DNA from: Paraconiothyrium sp. Pb-2020
Taxonomy: Eukaryota; Ascomycota; Dothideomycetes; Pleosporales; Didymosphaeriaceae
Length of the DNA: 64,000 nucleotides
Assembly: GCA_022419385.1 (NCBI GenBank)
Contig: JAJUBI010000005.1
Location: 1,922,001 to 1,986,000 of the forward strand
Direction: 5' to 3'
Made by a program: the position numbers and the translations under genes. Below are positions 1 to 12,520 of this stretch, piece by piece. Below the pieces are notes generated by a model. That model did not search any database and was not told the origin of the DNA. It saw nothing but the letters and a program-made list of their open reading frames with translations. Positions within the stretch are counted from its first letter, which is position 1; each line of letters starts with the position of its first letter.

Positions 1-129
1 AACCCAAGTGTCGTAATGAGTAAAAGAAACACGCCCAATGATAGTCCGGCCGTCCAAGGAGTGTATCCCAATGCTGTGCTCTAACTGAAAATGAAGGAAA
101 CACCGCGATGAATTCGAAGAGTATATCGC

Positions 130-2648
130 CTAAGCATACCTCATACTCCCACTCCTATACATAGGTGGCGGCGGTATGGGTTCCCCCTGCGGCCCATGGC
201 CCGATTGTGGCTGCCACATCGGCGCTGCGTTACCAGCTTGTTGTACCAACGGCGCACTGCCCCCTCCACTGCCATTCGGGCTCGGTGGCCCCCTTCTCCC
301 ACTTCGTCCACCTCTAGCCCCACCACCAGCATAGTACGGCGCCACCGGCGGGCCAGCAGCGTATTTCTTCTGCAGCTTCCTGCGCTTGTAGGAGCGCCAG
401 CAGCAGCCAAGAATGGAGAGGATTATGAGGCCGCCGATGCCGGCCGCAAGGCCAATGACAAGAGGCTTATGCGTGAGTATCCAGTCTTTGACTTCGTTGC
501 CGACGGACCCACCCGTGCATTGGCCCTGTGGTTCCATTAGCACTCCAGAGAGATATGAGGGTAGGGAGAATAGACGACAAGAAAAGGGGAAAGCTGATCT
601 AGAGGGACTGGGCGACTTACATTCTGGCACTTGCCTCCTCCTATGCATGACGTGCCATCGAGGAAGTTTTGTTGGAGACCATAGCATGTATTACCAAACT
701 CGGGGCTCGCACAGCTCAGCATGCAATTGCTGTTATCGCATGCATAAGTATCGTTGCCCTGGGTGTAACTTCCCATGATGGTCTTGCACTGCTGGTCGCG
801 ACTCGTGCATTGGCCGCTCGCGCACTTCAGGTTGCCGCCGCAGTCAGTACCGTCGGGCTGCGTCTTGTCGTCGGGGCAGTAGGGAGAGTCGCCTGTGCAT
901 TTTTCTTCGGGGTCGCACTGGCCGTTGCTTGCGCGGCAGACGGTGGTAGAAGAGGCGAATTGGCAACCCTTGCAGCAGTCTTCATTAGAATCATCGCAGA
1001 CGGCGCTATCTTTGAATTTGCACGTCTTAGCATCGCAGCACGCGTTGTCGCCGCACGAGTCGCCGCCACAGTCGCACTGCTCATCGGCTTCGACGATACC
1101 GTTGCCGCAGGTTTGAGTGGTGTTCAGGTTGACGTTGCGGTTGTTGGAGAGACAAGTAGATTTAACGCTATTGCGGCCAAGCGCAGAGCAAATGTTGCCA
1201 ATGGAGCAGGCGGAAAAGCGGGTGATGCCCTGGGCGGTGGAGGGGTTCATGATGAATTGCTCGCCGGCGTCGCAGGTACCCGCGGATAAGGGGCAGCATT
1301 GGGATGCGCTGACTGCGTTACTGTTTTGGCACGCATCAGCAGTACAGTCGTGTACGGCACCGAACGTGTGGCCCGTTTCGTGCGCGATGACCTGCCATTC
1401 TGTGGATGTTCGGACAACGACGTTTGCCCCGCTGACGGTCTCGTTCTGCCCACCGTTGGACTGCGAGCCCGCAACGCAAGCCTGTCCGAGCCAGGCCAAG
1501 CCCACGGCGGAGCCGGTGTTGCAGGTAGACAGGAGAGTCCAGTGGCTGAATCCATCGTTCTGACCGCCTCGCCAGGAAGAAAAGAGGTTCAATCTCTTCT
1601 GAATATCGACGCTCGACGAGCAGTCCTGGTTCCATGGGGTGGCAGTTTGTTCGGTAGTTGGGCACGAGGGATCCGTGATAACAACGTTCGCCAGGCCGAG
1701 CGAGATGTTGAAGGTAGACTCAAACAATTCGGACGCCGAGTTCATCTGCTTGATGACATTATCCCTAGTCTTCTCCTTATCCGAGCTGAAAGCCTTGATA
1801 TACGTACAGTCGGTAGCAACGCCGACGAGAGCAACCTTGCGAGTAGTGGGGCACCCTGACGTGCTCCCAATCGACGAGACAAGATTGACACCCGCGCCAT
1901 TACCGCCACCCGGGATATCCGACTGCCTCTTTCCCAACAAAGCAGACAAGGGCATAGCGAAGAAGTTATCCTCAGCGCTGCGCGCCCGCATCGACGCATA
2001 CACAGGGTGATCCTCATGCGTGTTGAATTTGAGCTCGTCGCTCACGCATGCCTGTCCTAAATCCCTCCTCTTCAGCTCCGAATGCTCTTGTATCGGTCCC
2101 ATATCGCTGTCCCGGAACACAATCATCTTCTCCTCCCCAGACCCAAGATCAACATCCGGGTCCCCTTCCACCATGGTACTCTTGTAGTTTTCGCCCAGCA
2201 ACACATGGTGGTGATCATGATCAATCGTAAACGTTCCCTCGAACACCGGGTCTACGCCATCCCTCCTTACATCTACGCGGGCCCAACCCGCTCGATCCCA
2301 GCGACTCCCTCTCTTTAGCCAGGCAGTCCCCTTGTAGATCTTATGTTGTAGCCTATCGACCGGCTCCTCGCTATGTATCTGCCCATTCTCATCTAGGTAA
2401 CTTATTTTCGCGCCTTCAGGAAACAGGTCATGGTTCGGCTCGAGGCTGAGGCGTATGCGCTGGCCAGTAGTGCTGAAGTCGAAGGCCAGGTCGAACGACG
2501 AAAGCGCGGTGACTCTGTGGTTGTGCGTGAGGATGTCGACGTTCTTTGCGAGTCCGATGCGCTGCAGCGGGTCTCGTGCGGTGGAGGATGCCGTGGCAAG
2601 GGCAAGCAGCGATGCGTAGCACGCGGCAAGCGTGCTTTGTAACCGCAT
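130..2648 (-). CDS. ADAM-type membrane zinc metalloprotease (fungal ADM-B-like)
   Basis: Two exons, 2648-621 and 525-130, with a 95-bp intron (GTAAGT donor at 620, CACAG acceptor at 526), give 807 aa. The first exon alone would end in unrelated sequence; splicing restores the CQN-GQC join of the cysteine-rich region and adds the membrane anchor. Visible in order: a signal peptide (about residues 1-24), a prodomain, a reprolysin-type catalytic domain with HETGHTFGAVHD at about 422 (HExxHxxGxxHD zinc site), a disintegrin domain from about 512 (CGNGIVEADEQCDCGG), a cysteine-rich region, one membrane helix at about 697-720, and a short Gly/Pro-rich cytoplasmic tail. It is likely a type I cell-surface or secretory-pathway sheddase; its substrates are unknown. 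Length and domain order match fungal ADAM proteins. Confidence 0.93.
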
Positions 2649-3404
2649 CGTCTATTGGGTGTATGTATGTTTGCCGCGAACGGCGTCTTCGTCCTCCCTC
2701 TGTTCGCTCACTCGCTTTCAGTTCGTCGTATCTCCGGTCTCTCGTGGGCTTGCTAGGTCGGATCCACCGGTTCCTCCAGCGATAGTGGATGCAGCGGGTT
2801 TGCGTCCAGACAACCACCTGTCCAATATTACAGCAGCACAACAGCGAGCGACGCGACGCAAGAGAATGCGGATATGCGTAGTCGGGACTTGGAGGCAAAT
2901 GACTTCGCCGTCCAAGCCAAGCGACGAGGCCAAAGTCCAGTGTTCGTCAGCGCAGTTGCACTGCCCGCCTCCAAGGCGCCTCCTTGGCGACAAGCGACAG
3001 GGGCTGGGCCCAAACGCCTTCGAAACCGGCTCGGCCGTCACAAGCCACACCTGTCACTGGCGCGACTCGGCTCAATGGCATGCGCCTGTGGTTATTGCGA
3101 GCGCCATGTCCACTCTACGCAATGTCGTACAGCATGTTGCATGTTTACATGTTAACCATTCTGGCGCTTCGCTACTGGATATCGCAGAAACCGAACTAAG
3201 AATAAAAGGACACAATGTCCGCCTGCATCACGGGCTTACGGTGCGACTGATCCCTAGCTATGCACTGCGAACACCAGAGACATTTGCAGACAACTCTAGC
3301 CGACTCCCGTCCGGCAGCCCGACTCCGTCTTCGCGCCCCGTTGCCTCCACGCGATGTGAAGGCTAGTCAAACCTGCGCGCCACTCAAGCGCCTCACCTAA
3401 CCCT
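2649..3404. other. Intergenic: ADAM 5' flank and acetyl-CoA synthetase 3' flank
   Basis: About 750 bp between two genes on the same strand. The short open frames here show no recognisable protein features. It should hold the promoter of the ADAM gene and the 3' UTR of the acetyl-CoA synthetase gene; I saw no specific motif. Confidence 0.5.
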
Positions 3405-5824
3405 CTACTTCTTCTTGGCCGAATGTACCACGTCAATGATTTTATCGACAACAGATGGATCGGACAACTGCACTCGCGTTAGCTCCGGTCCTTTTGCATA
3501 CCAAGACTCACGACGCGCGTCACTCTTCACAAAACACAACACCTGATGACAAGCGACAAGAGAACATCTATGTTGGCTTACCGTGGTCGTGTCGCCCAAC
3601 TGGTCCTCTTCGCCCGCCAAGATCTTGCGCAGGATGCGGCGCATGATCTTCCCGGACCGCGTCTTGGGCAGGTCCGGCACCACGAAGATGGCCTTGGGCG
3701 CGGCAAACGGACCAATCGATTTGCGCACCTGCAATATCAGATCCTTCTTTGTCTGGTCTGAGCTGTCGTTGCCGTCCTTGAGCGCCACGAACGCGTTGAC
3801 GGCTTGTCCGGTGAGCTCGTCATTGACGCCAACGACTGCCGCTTCAGCCACGCCGTCTGGTATGAGGTCAGACTGGCAGGTCTTGGGGAAGTGGGGCACA
3901 GGAAACTTACGGTGCTCGATGAGTGCGGCTTCAATCTCAGCTGTTGACAGACGATGACCACTGACATTCACGACGTCGTCTACACGACCTCGGATCCAGT
4001 AGTAGCCCTCGTGGTCACGGCCTGCACCGTCACCCGTGAACTACTAACATTAGTACAAAACGTTTGATGTCGAACTACTTCCGAGACTCACGTAGTAGCC
4101 CTTGTACACGTTCAGATAAGTGTCCATGTATCGCTTGTGTGCACCCCAGACCGTGCGAGCCATGCTGGGCCATGGTTGCTTGAAGGCAAGCACACCCTCA
4201 ACGTCGTTGCCGTGGATCTCCTCGCCCGAGACGGGGTCGATGATGGCGGGCTCGATGCCGAAGAAGGGGAGAGATGCAGAGCCAGGCTTCGTGGGAGTTA
4301 CACCGCCCAACGGTGTAATAACGTGCGAACCGGTTTCTGTTTGCCAGTATGTCTGCCGCTGTTAGTCTGCTTTCACGCCTCAGTCAAGAGCATGCTTACA
4401 TCCACAACGTGTGCCTCCTCCTTTCCTACAATCTCAAAGTACCACTTCCACACCTCGGCGGCAATCGGCTCTCCCACAGAACCCAACACACGCAGGTTCT
4501 TCATCTGGTGCTTGACGTGCTCGTCCCCAGCGCGCTTCAGTAATCGCAGCGCCGTAGGAGCAACGTAGAACTGGCTGACGTTGTACTTGTCGACAATATC
4601 CCAGTAGCGCGAGAAGTTGGGGTACGCAGGCGTGCCCTCGAAGACGACGGTAGCAACACCCAGAAGTAGCGGCGCATACACGACGTATGTGTGTCCAGTG
4701 ATCCATCCTACATCTCCGCCACAGAAAAAGACGTCGTTGTCATGTATGTCAAACACGTACTTGCCCGTCGCGGCAGCACCGATGAGGTATCCACCGGTCG
4801 TGTGCATGACACCCTTGGGTTTGCCGGTAGATCCCGACGTGTACAGCAGGAACAATGGGTCTTCTGAGCTCATGGGCTCGGGGGCAATGTAGTTGGGGTA
4901 CTTCTCGACCTCCTCGTGCCACCAGTAGTCTCGGCCCTTGGTCCATGGGACGTCGGTGCCAGTACGCTTGTAGACCAGGCAGTGTGAGACGTTGGGGCAC
5001 TGCTTCAGTGCGTCGTCGACGATTTTCTTGGTGCTGATGGTCTTGCCTCCACGCTTGCCCTCGTCGGTGGTGATGACGACCTTTGATTCTGCATCGATGA
5101 TGCGATCGCGCAGCGAGTCTGACGAGAAACCGGCAAAGACCACGGAATGAACAGCGCCGATGCGTGAGCAAGCAAGGAAGGAGATGAGGGCCTCGGGAAT
5201 CATGGGCAGATACAGGGCCACGGTGTCACCCTTGCGGACGCCCATCTCCTTGAGGGTGTAGGCGAGCTTCGAGACCTGGCGCAGGAGCTCGCCGTAGGTG
5301 ATGATGCGGCCATCGGCAGTGTCATCGGCCTCGTAGATGATGGCAGGCTTGTCCGGGTTCTTGAAGGCGTGGCGGTCGACGCAGTTGTAGCTTGCGTTCA
5401 GGCGGCCCTCTACGAACCAGGCATTGTCGCCGTTCTCGAAGCTACCCGCGTGCACGGTCTGGAAGTCGCGGTCCCAGGTGAGCAGCTCTCGTGCGAGGTT
5501 GCCCCAGAACTTGTGCGGGTCCTGGATGGACTCCTTGTACAGCTGCTGGTAGTGCTCGAGGCCGTCGAGATGGGGCTTTGTGTGCGGGTGCTTGCTGTGT
5601 CACGCGTCAGCTCAGCTCGTCCCAATCAGAGGGCGGTCGTTGTGACAGGGCGGCGGTGGGCGTCGGCGGGGTCACCCCGCTTCGCCGCGGCGCTCGTCGT
5701 TCCTTGGGCGCCGCACACAGGCACAAGGGGGCACCACTCACTCGAAGAAGGCCTTGGGGACGTGGAACGTGTCGACCTCGTGGGCTTCGTGCACCACCGG
5801 CGGCTTGGTCTCGCCCTCGGACAT
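3405..5824 (-). CDS. facA: Acetyl-CoA synthetase (AMP-forming)
   Basis: Six exons: 5824-5742, 5594-4400, 4352-4092, 4040-3911, 3856-3582 and 3467-3405. Introns are 147, 47, 51, 54 and 114 bp, and all phases close to give 668 aa, the usual length for fungal ACS. It activates acetate to acetyl-CoA through acetyl-AMP in the cytosol or nucleus. Visible motifs: the adenylate-forming P-loop TSGSTGKPKG, TYWQTETG, YYFTGDGAGRDHEGYYW, the hinge-region RGRVDDVVNVSGHR, and the C-terminal KTRSGKIMRR, whose lysine is the conserved catalytic and acetylation site. The start at 5824 (MSEGETKPP) sits in a separate 83-bp first exon. The symbol follows the Aspergillus name; orthology is inferred from the domain pattern only. 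Confidence 0.95.
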
Positions 5825-7143
5825 GTTGGGTTACGATGCGCGCGGCCGCAGCAGACGTGGTACGGGCGGAATTCGGGGGCGTCGAGCTCTGCGCGTGTAC
5901 GAGCGAGGTCGCAGTCTTAAGCCAGCGCGTGCGATCCGGGTAAAAGGGCTCGGGCAATGGATGATTGCACGGCGTAGAGTGCGAGCTGCTGCCGTCTCGG
6001 AGAAGCTCAGCCAGGCTGCTCCACTGTACTAGCAGAATTGCGGGCTCACTTGCACGCAGCAGAGGGAAGAGGTGAGGATGTACAAGACGAGATCAGTCGA
6101 CGCCCACGCCGCCGGGCGGAGCTTCTTATGAAGTACCAACACCATACCATCATCGCGCCAATCGTCTCTGGTCCTCGCCGTCCGGTCTGCGGGGACGAAC
6201 GGCTGTGCCTTTGTCTGGCTCCACACAGGTCGACTGAACGGGCACCCTTGGCGTTTCTCGGTCATGGCCTCAATCCGCTTGTCCGGACTGGCCACGCTTT
6301 CGTCCCGCGGCTCTCGAATAGAGACACGCGGGCGCCTGTGGATCCGCCCAAAGGTGCCCCGTCTGGTGCGTGTCTCGTGCCCCCCGATCCTGCAGCGGCG
6401 CTGTGGTTGCTGCCCGGGTGCTTGCCGTCTGCTCGCGGGCCATGGTGGTAGACCTTCAGGAACCCCAACAGCGCTGTTAGTACCCGCAAGCGAGCACTTC
6501 ATCCAACTCGACCCCAGCGGCCCGACGGCGCACTCGCAGCTTACTAAAATCGCGAATCCGGGCATGGGGAACTTGTACCCATCCATCTGGCGGCCCGAGG
6601 CGCTGGACGGCTGCCATAACCGACGTACCGCACCACGTCTGCGCCTGCAGTGCCTGAGGCTCCGGCTCCGGCTCGCTTCCGACAGCTCGCGCTGTGAGAC
6701 TTTGACCTTCTGGGGCCCCGGATCCAGATGGACACAAATATCCTGATTGTGGTTCCATGGCGGTGGCGTGCTAAGCTTTGCCCACAAGTTCTCCGGACGG
6801 GCATGCATGTGCGGGGTGGGGGTGAACGGAACTGTGCCACATGCGTCTGCCCTACGCATATTAATACGCGCGCCAATTATAGTTCTCGCATCTGCTGGCA
6901 CCGATGCGTGCTTGGCGTCGTCAAGTGTAGCGTATCCAAGCACCTCGACATAATCAAATATCAAGCCTTCCATTAAAGCCTCCGCGACAGGTATATTGGT
7001 CTAGCACTGAAAGAAGCAAAACTATGGTACATCATAAGTGGTATCGTTATCGAGCAGAAGGATGCAGTGCGTCGTTTCCTCGACCCAGGTAGCACTTGAG
7101 TTGTTGCCCCCAATCACCCGGTATCCTGAACGCCAACTCCTTT
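5825..7143. other. Intergenic: acetyl-CoA synthetase upstream region
   Basis: About 1.3 kb between the ACS start and the 3' end of the WD40 gene; both genes are on the minus strand, so this is mainly the ACS promoter. A 314-codon minus-strand open frame (6973-6029) crosses it. Its composition is irregular (Arg/Pro-rich, no domain, no splice pattern), so I do not call it a gene. Carbon-responsive sites (CreA, FacB) would be expected here but were not identified with confidence. Confidence 0.5.
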
Positions 7144-10100
7144 TCATTGAGAACACCCCGTTCGCTCTTCCGCGCCATAATCTTCGTGGTCGGGCGTTGT
7201 ATTAGGCAGTGAATCGGCTATGCTTGTGACAGCCTCCTCCCTCCCTCCATCGGCCGCCTTACTCGTTAGCCTGTCTTCTTCCTGAGGCAACATGGGGGAT
7301 GCGAGGCCTCCTGACACGCCACTCTCGCTGTTGTGCCTCGCGTGTAGTGCTACACTGGCAGAGATCTTCTCGTCCAGTATGTTGACCAAGCGCTCCGAAT
7401 ACTGATCGAGCAGCTTTTGTATGGTTGTCTCGTTCAACGGTACATTTGACTTCACCTTTTCACCTACCGCCCGCGCAGTCAAGGCAAGTTCTCGTTCGAC
7501 TTCACGCACGACATCCGCACCAAGGTTGTCGGTACTGTTCGCAAGACGCTTCCGGTACGCCCTCAAAGTCCGACAGAGACTCTCCGTCGAAGACGCGAGG
7601 CTTCCAAAGTCGGTTGCAGGAGGTTGTTTCGCGCGGAGTCGGACGTCGACCGACGATCTACGCTTCGCGACTTGTGAATGGCGAGGGCTTGGGGGGGAAG
7701 GCGACCGGTTGCGGTTCATCCTGCGTGCGGACCCCGTGCCGCGGTCTTTTGGCATGTTGGCCATTGGCGACGGCTCTAGTCTCGGGGTCGGGGCCAAAGA
7801 GAACTTCGAAAGCTTTTTGCGCAACTTGGGAGAACGGTTACCCGTCGGTGTAGTCTGGTCATCCTCCGAGCGCTGGAATCTCGCAAGCTCGGACTGGGAG
7901 AACACGCGCCTAAGCGGCGGCTTGCTCGCTAGAAAGTCTTTGTTCGTCGGTGTACTCGGTCCAAGCAGGTCCATCGAATGCGACATGTGTTGCCTGGACA
8001 GGGCGAGCAAAAGGCCCCAGACAAAGATAGTACCGTCTGCCGCCACGGTCACTAATGATCTTTCCCCGCCATCATCATCTGATTCGCCGTGAAACTTCAA
8101 CAAAGTAATGTCCCTTACGCCTTCTGTGTGACCCCAATCACGAGCCACTAGGGTCCCGCTTTCTTCGTAGATTCGAATCGACTTATCGGTGCTTGACACG
8201 CCAGCAATGAGAGGCGATCCCCATGTACGGGGGATGTGTGCTAAGGAAGACAGTACGACGGCATCGCCTCCCTCGGTATCGGAAGCACGGAAGCTACTCA
8301 GACATTGGCCATTTCGTAAGTCGTATCTGTGTACTTGGCGATCAATCGTGGAGACCAAGACAACGTCATCTCGATCCGCATCCCAGGTCATGGACACAGG
8401 GGAAGATTTCAAAACAACAGTCCGCAATATGAGAAAAGCTCTTTCAGTGTGCTCCGCATCTTGACGGGATACAAGCTCGCGCACAACAAGGGTACGGTCA
8501 GAGCTCATGGAGACCAGCCTTTCACCATTTCTGGAGAACAGGACTCCTGTCACTGCTCCTACGTGCTCATCAAGCGTCTGTAGGAGATCCCACTTCTCGT
8601 CTTTCTTCTGAAGTATCTGTATGTGGCGATCTCTTGCACCACTCGCGATGTACGCTAAGTCTTCGTTTTCGAACATGGCTATGCCTGTAATCTCGTTTGA
8701 ATGAGCTTTCATGTCAACAACACTTGAGCGTGTCTGACGGTTGATGATGCTATGGAGGTTATTAGCATTAGTTCGATTTTTGAAGAGTCTGTAATTTACC
8801 GTAGCACGCCGTATTTGTCACCAGTAACAAGTAGACTCGCATCGGAAGATGATGTTACGGCTTTGAGTTCATTGACTTCATCTGCGCCACTGATCTGTTC
8901 GAGGGGGACCTCTAGAATTTCCTTGTAGGTACCTTCGTGGCCCCAATAGAGCACAGTGCCACCTGTCGACCAAGTGTAAAAGGAGGCGCTAATAGAGTTT
9001 GATGTTGCTAATGGGGCCACGCCAAGCACAGGGCCGCCATGAGCTGGAAGTTTCTGCAAAACATCGCCAACGATAGTGTCGTCATCCGAGGAGCATAGAT
9101 GAGAGAGGCGGATTGAGTTTTGAGAGTCAACGGTGACAAGGTAGTCGAGCAGAGAGCCGACTGCTTCGATCTTATTAGAGTCTGTAGTCAAGGTGACGGT
9201 TGGTGACTCGACTCTCGGAGGTGGCGAGGGGGGCGGAGTGAGCACGCCGATGGTCTCGCTGATGTTGAGGGTTTTGAGACCTCCCTGGCTGCTAGCGAGA
9301 TGGATTCGGCCTCTTGAGTCTATTGACATTGATGTTACTGCAATGCCAGCTTCTGCAATCTTGAAGAAACGCTGAGTACCGTCGCTGTCATCAATGAGGC
9401 AGAGCTGACCCTTGTCCGTCGCAACGACGGCCTTCGAAGAGGCAACCGCAACAACACTCGTGAAGTTGGCCTCTTGCAGACTTTCCAAGATGCAATTTCT
9501 TCCCGGTAACGTTTTGTGTATGCTACTCGACGGGAAGGAAACATCGCTTTGGCGGGTCTTGGACAATCGAGATGCCGGATTGGACTCCTCTATGCGCCAG
9601 ACTTTGACATGCCTGGTTCCAACAGTGACTAGAGTGTTTCCCATCCACGCTATACGACTAACGTTGCTCGTGCACTTGTTGCTGGCGTACAGAGTGGCAG
9701 CTCCTGTGCGCGAATTGATGCTCCAGACGTACAAGAAGCCGTCATTTGGGGAGCCTAGACTAGCCAGGAATTGCGCATCTGGCGAGAAGGCGAGGCATCT
9801 GACACCAAAGGTATGCTCAGAGAGGGCGGTCAGAGGGGTTTCCGAAGGAGCATCGAATGCTGTCGAGAAAATCAATACGCGCGGTCTGTGTCCCGTCTCC
9901 CCAACAGCGAGGAATTTTCCATCCGGACTGAATGCCACACACGTCGCAGCCTTTATTCTTTCTCTTGCTGACCATGATGTCGCGCCTGGCGAAGCACTCC
10001 AGTCAGTGGCAGGCGATCCCAACGGAGACGCACCTATGCCGGCCTCGCGTAGGGCAGCAGCAGTGCGATTACGACTCTCGTTTTGGATTGGGGTGGACGG

Positions 10101-10442
10101 GCCTCCATACACAGATGCGGAGGGATTGATGGGATTCGCCGTTGGCCGTGCGCGGTAGAAGCGCTGTGAGACACGCTGTTCATCGTCTACTGTCGCGAGG
10201 ACAGCAGCGGCGCCAGCGCAAAAAGCGAAGGAGCGCGCGTTCGGGAGGCTGTCGAAGGAATTGGCGGAGCTGGTCGACGTCCCGATGACCTGGCGTAGGG
10301 CTAAAGAAGCTTCGGTGCGGTGGGACTTTACGGGTGAGCGCAGCGGGGTATTCTTGAGGAAGGGCGATGGTGACGGTGTGAGTTTGAGACCACTGCCCCA
10401 GGCAGGGCTCATGATCCTGGGGTTGTTGGGCGTGAGCGACAT
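7144..10442 (-). CDS. WD40-repeat protein of the WDR62/MAPKBP1 family
   Basis: Two exons, 10442-8800 and 8749-7144, with a 50-bp intron (8799-8750). The split arginine codon (CG|C) closes the frame to give 1082 aa. The N-terminus has a Ser/Pro-rich leader and then the block LRQVIGTSTSSANSF that opens the first beta-propeller in WDR62/MAPKBP1-like proteins. WD-type blades follow to about residue 700 (for example ATCVAFSPDGKFLAVGE, VRCLAFSPDAQFLASLG, GAVTGVLFSRNGERLVSMSSD). The C-terminal third is low-complexity Ser/Pro/Arg-rich, with a short helical segment near LDQYSERLVNILDEKI. In animals, family members are spindle-pole or JNK scaffolds; a scaffold role in a fungus is inference only. Confidence 0.88.
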
Positions 10443-11136
10443 TGCTTAGCCGAGGATGTCGAGGTCTTCGGTGGTCTTGACTTGACATCCTCCTAAAGAG
10501 CGCCCATCGCGGTTGCTGTCTCTGGTCGTTGAGGTGATGTAGGAATGTACCTATGCACGCGGGCGGGCCGCTAGCTCCAACAACCAAAACTCCCCAGGTG
10601 CCATTGAGGGTGAGGAGCGTGCACGGTTGCTGGTGAAGGCACGCGCTGGAGGATCACTGTCTCGGAACGCGGGTAGGGGTGAGGGTGAAGGTGAATAAAG
10701 AGGTCCATGCTGCGGAGACGCATTGTTTTCACCATCAACACGGCCGACGACGATCGGCGAACCGACGCACGGCTCAGGCAGGCACCTCGCGCCCATGATT
10801 CGCTCGCTAACGAGATCACCCGCAGTCAATAGCCCCGTCACATTGCTTCCAGCTCTTCTCCAACGTGCGTTATCAGCATGTATCTGCAACGGAGTCGAGG
10901 CGATGATGATTGTCGCCTGCGACGTCGTCGAAGCACGCTGTGCGTCCTGTGAGGCCTGTCCTACGGTCTGGGCGACGCCGTCCTCCAAGCAGCCTCAAAG
11001 GGCAGCCGCGATCCGGGGCAAGCGACGCGCATCCATGCATCGCACGCTTCCACGAGACACCTCGACCCCTTTCTACATGTCAATCTGCCCGTACGAAATA
11101 CTCCGTTCTTGCTCCTTGCTTGCAGCAATGACTACC
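10443..11136. other. Intergenic between WD40 gene and MFS transporter
   Basis: About 690 bp containing the WD40-gene promoter and the MFS 3' flank. A 145-codon minus-strand open frame (10988-10551) is present but has no recognisable feature; I do not call it. Confidence 0.45.
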
Positions 11137-12520
11137 TCACCCGCTCCCACCCGCTTTCCTACTGTCGAGCCAACCGACCCCGCCAACGCAGAACGCCGAC
11201 ACCATCAGGAGCGTGCCTGTATACACGATAGGCTTGACAAAGTCGTTCCCATGCAACTCCGAATCCTTGACCCGAGTCACCAACGACCCGGCGATTGGCA
11301 CGCCAACCATGTAGCCTACACCTCTGATCGATGACAGTGCCCCGTTGTACGAATAGTACAGCTCGTCGCCGAAATGCCTCTTCTGCACAGAGTTGATGAC
11401 CGTGCCAAATATGCCAAAGACGCAGCCGTAGACGACATTGTACACGATCCAAACCGCCCCGTTACTCGTCTGCGCAGCCGAAAGCCACAACACTAGCGTG
11501 CTGACCGCGAAGGTGGTCGTCCCCACAAACAGCATGTTGTTATGGCCAATTTTATCGGCCGCATTGCCCATGAGGAACCTCGCCGGAATTCCCACTACAC
11601 TGCTGATCGCCAAGATTATCGAAGCCATCTTGATATCGTATCCTAGCGCTTCGCTGAATTCGGGCCCGAAAGTCGTTGGGATGGCGACCGTCAGGGGGTG
11701 AATAAGGTTTACCATGAACAGCAATGTGAATGTTGGGTCTTTAAAGGCCTTCCATCCAACGGGCTTGATGCTTCGTTTTTGGCAATGACGAGGTGGTTGC
11801 GCAAGGAAGCTGGCGGCGCTCAGGAAGCACATACTGAGAATTGACAGGATCCCGAGCGTCCATCTGGAACCCACGGACTTAAGGAGCTTTGGAAGACTCA
11901 GCGATAGGATGACGCCCCCGATGCTGCCAGCTGCCAAACGTCAGTTGTTGCCACGAAGACCCATTCTGGACACTTACATCCTGACGCGGCTCCTTGCGCT
12001 AGGCCTGAGTGTGTCTCAAAATACTCTGGGAGGATCGTTGCCAGCACATGGAAAAAGACGCCATTGCCAATGCCGACGAACAAGCCTTGCGTTAGCAAAA
12101 GCAGCCATATCTTTCACCACCATTAGCTTGGCTGTGCTGTCGGACTATTTAGAAAAGACCCACCTCATTGCAGGCCGCTGCCGTCGCGAACCCAATCGTC
12201 GCGAGCATAGCGCTCCCGAAGCACAGTGTTCTGATGTGCTTTCCGATTAGCGGAAGGCGTGGGAAGAACAGCATCGCGAACGCCGCAACAATGCCTCCGT
12301 TTCCTAGCGATTGGATTGCCGCGATTCCAGCCCTCTGCATCTTGTCCTCGGGCTGGGTTATGCCGTCTTTGACAGCTTTGTCACTGCCATAGTGGACTTG
12401 AAATATCCCGAAGCTTTGATTGATGCCCATCACCCAGAATGCTTGCAATGCACAGGCTGACCAAATCTTGACTTGCTGCGTCTTCGTTATCTCTGCTTTC
12501 TTATTTGATTTCCTGTCCAT
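11137..12520 (-). CDS. MFS transporter, monocarboxylate-transporter-like
   Basis: Three exons: 12520-12164, 12110-11978 and 11930-11137, with introns of 53 and 47 bp, giving 427 aa. The spliced joins restore membrane helices (ACNE-IWLLLLTQGLFVG and QGAASGS-GSIGGVILS). About twelve hydrophobic segments in two halves are visible, with a central loop around QPPRHCQKRSIKP. The overall pattern, with a short polar N-terminus and a first helix leading into INQSFGIFQVHY, is that of fungal SLC16-like MFS proteins. The substrate cannot be read from sequence; monocarboxylates or related acids are the family default. It probably sits in the plasma membrane. Confidence 0.88.

Noticed and set aside
669..1289. 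206-codon plus-strand frame antisense to the ADAM gene
   Set aside because: Mirror frame of the cysteine-rich coding region; Ala/Val-rich shadow.
6029..6973. 314-codon minus-strand open frame upstream of acetyl-CoA synthetase
   Set aside because: No recognisable domain, irregular Arg/Pro-rich composition, and it lies in the expected ACS promoter region; judged to be chance.
10551..10988. 145-codon minus-strand frame between the WD40 and MFS genes
   Set aside because: No signal peptide, helix or domain; sits in promoter space of the WD40 gene.
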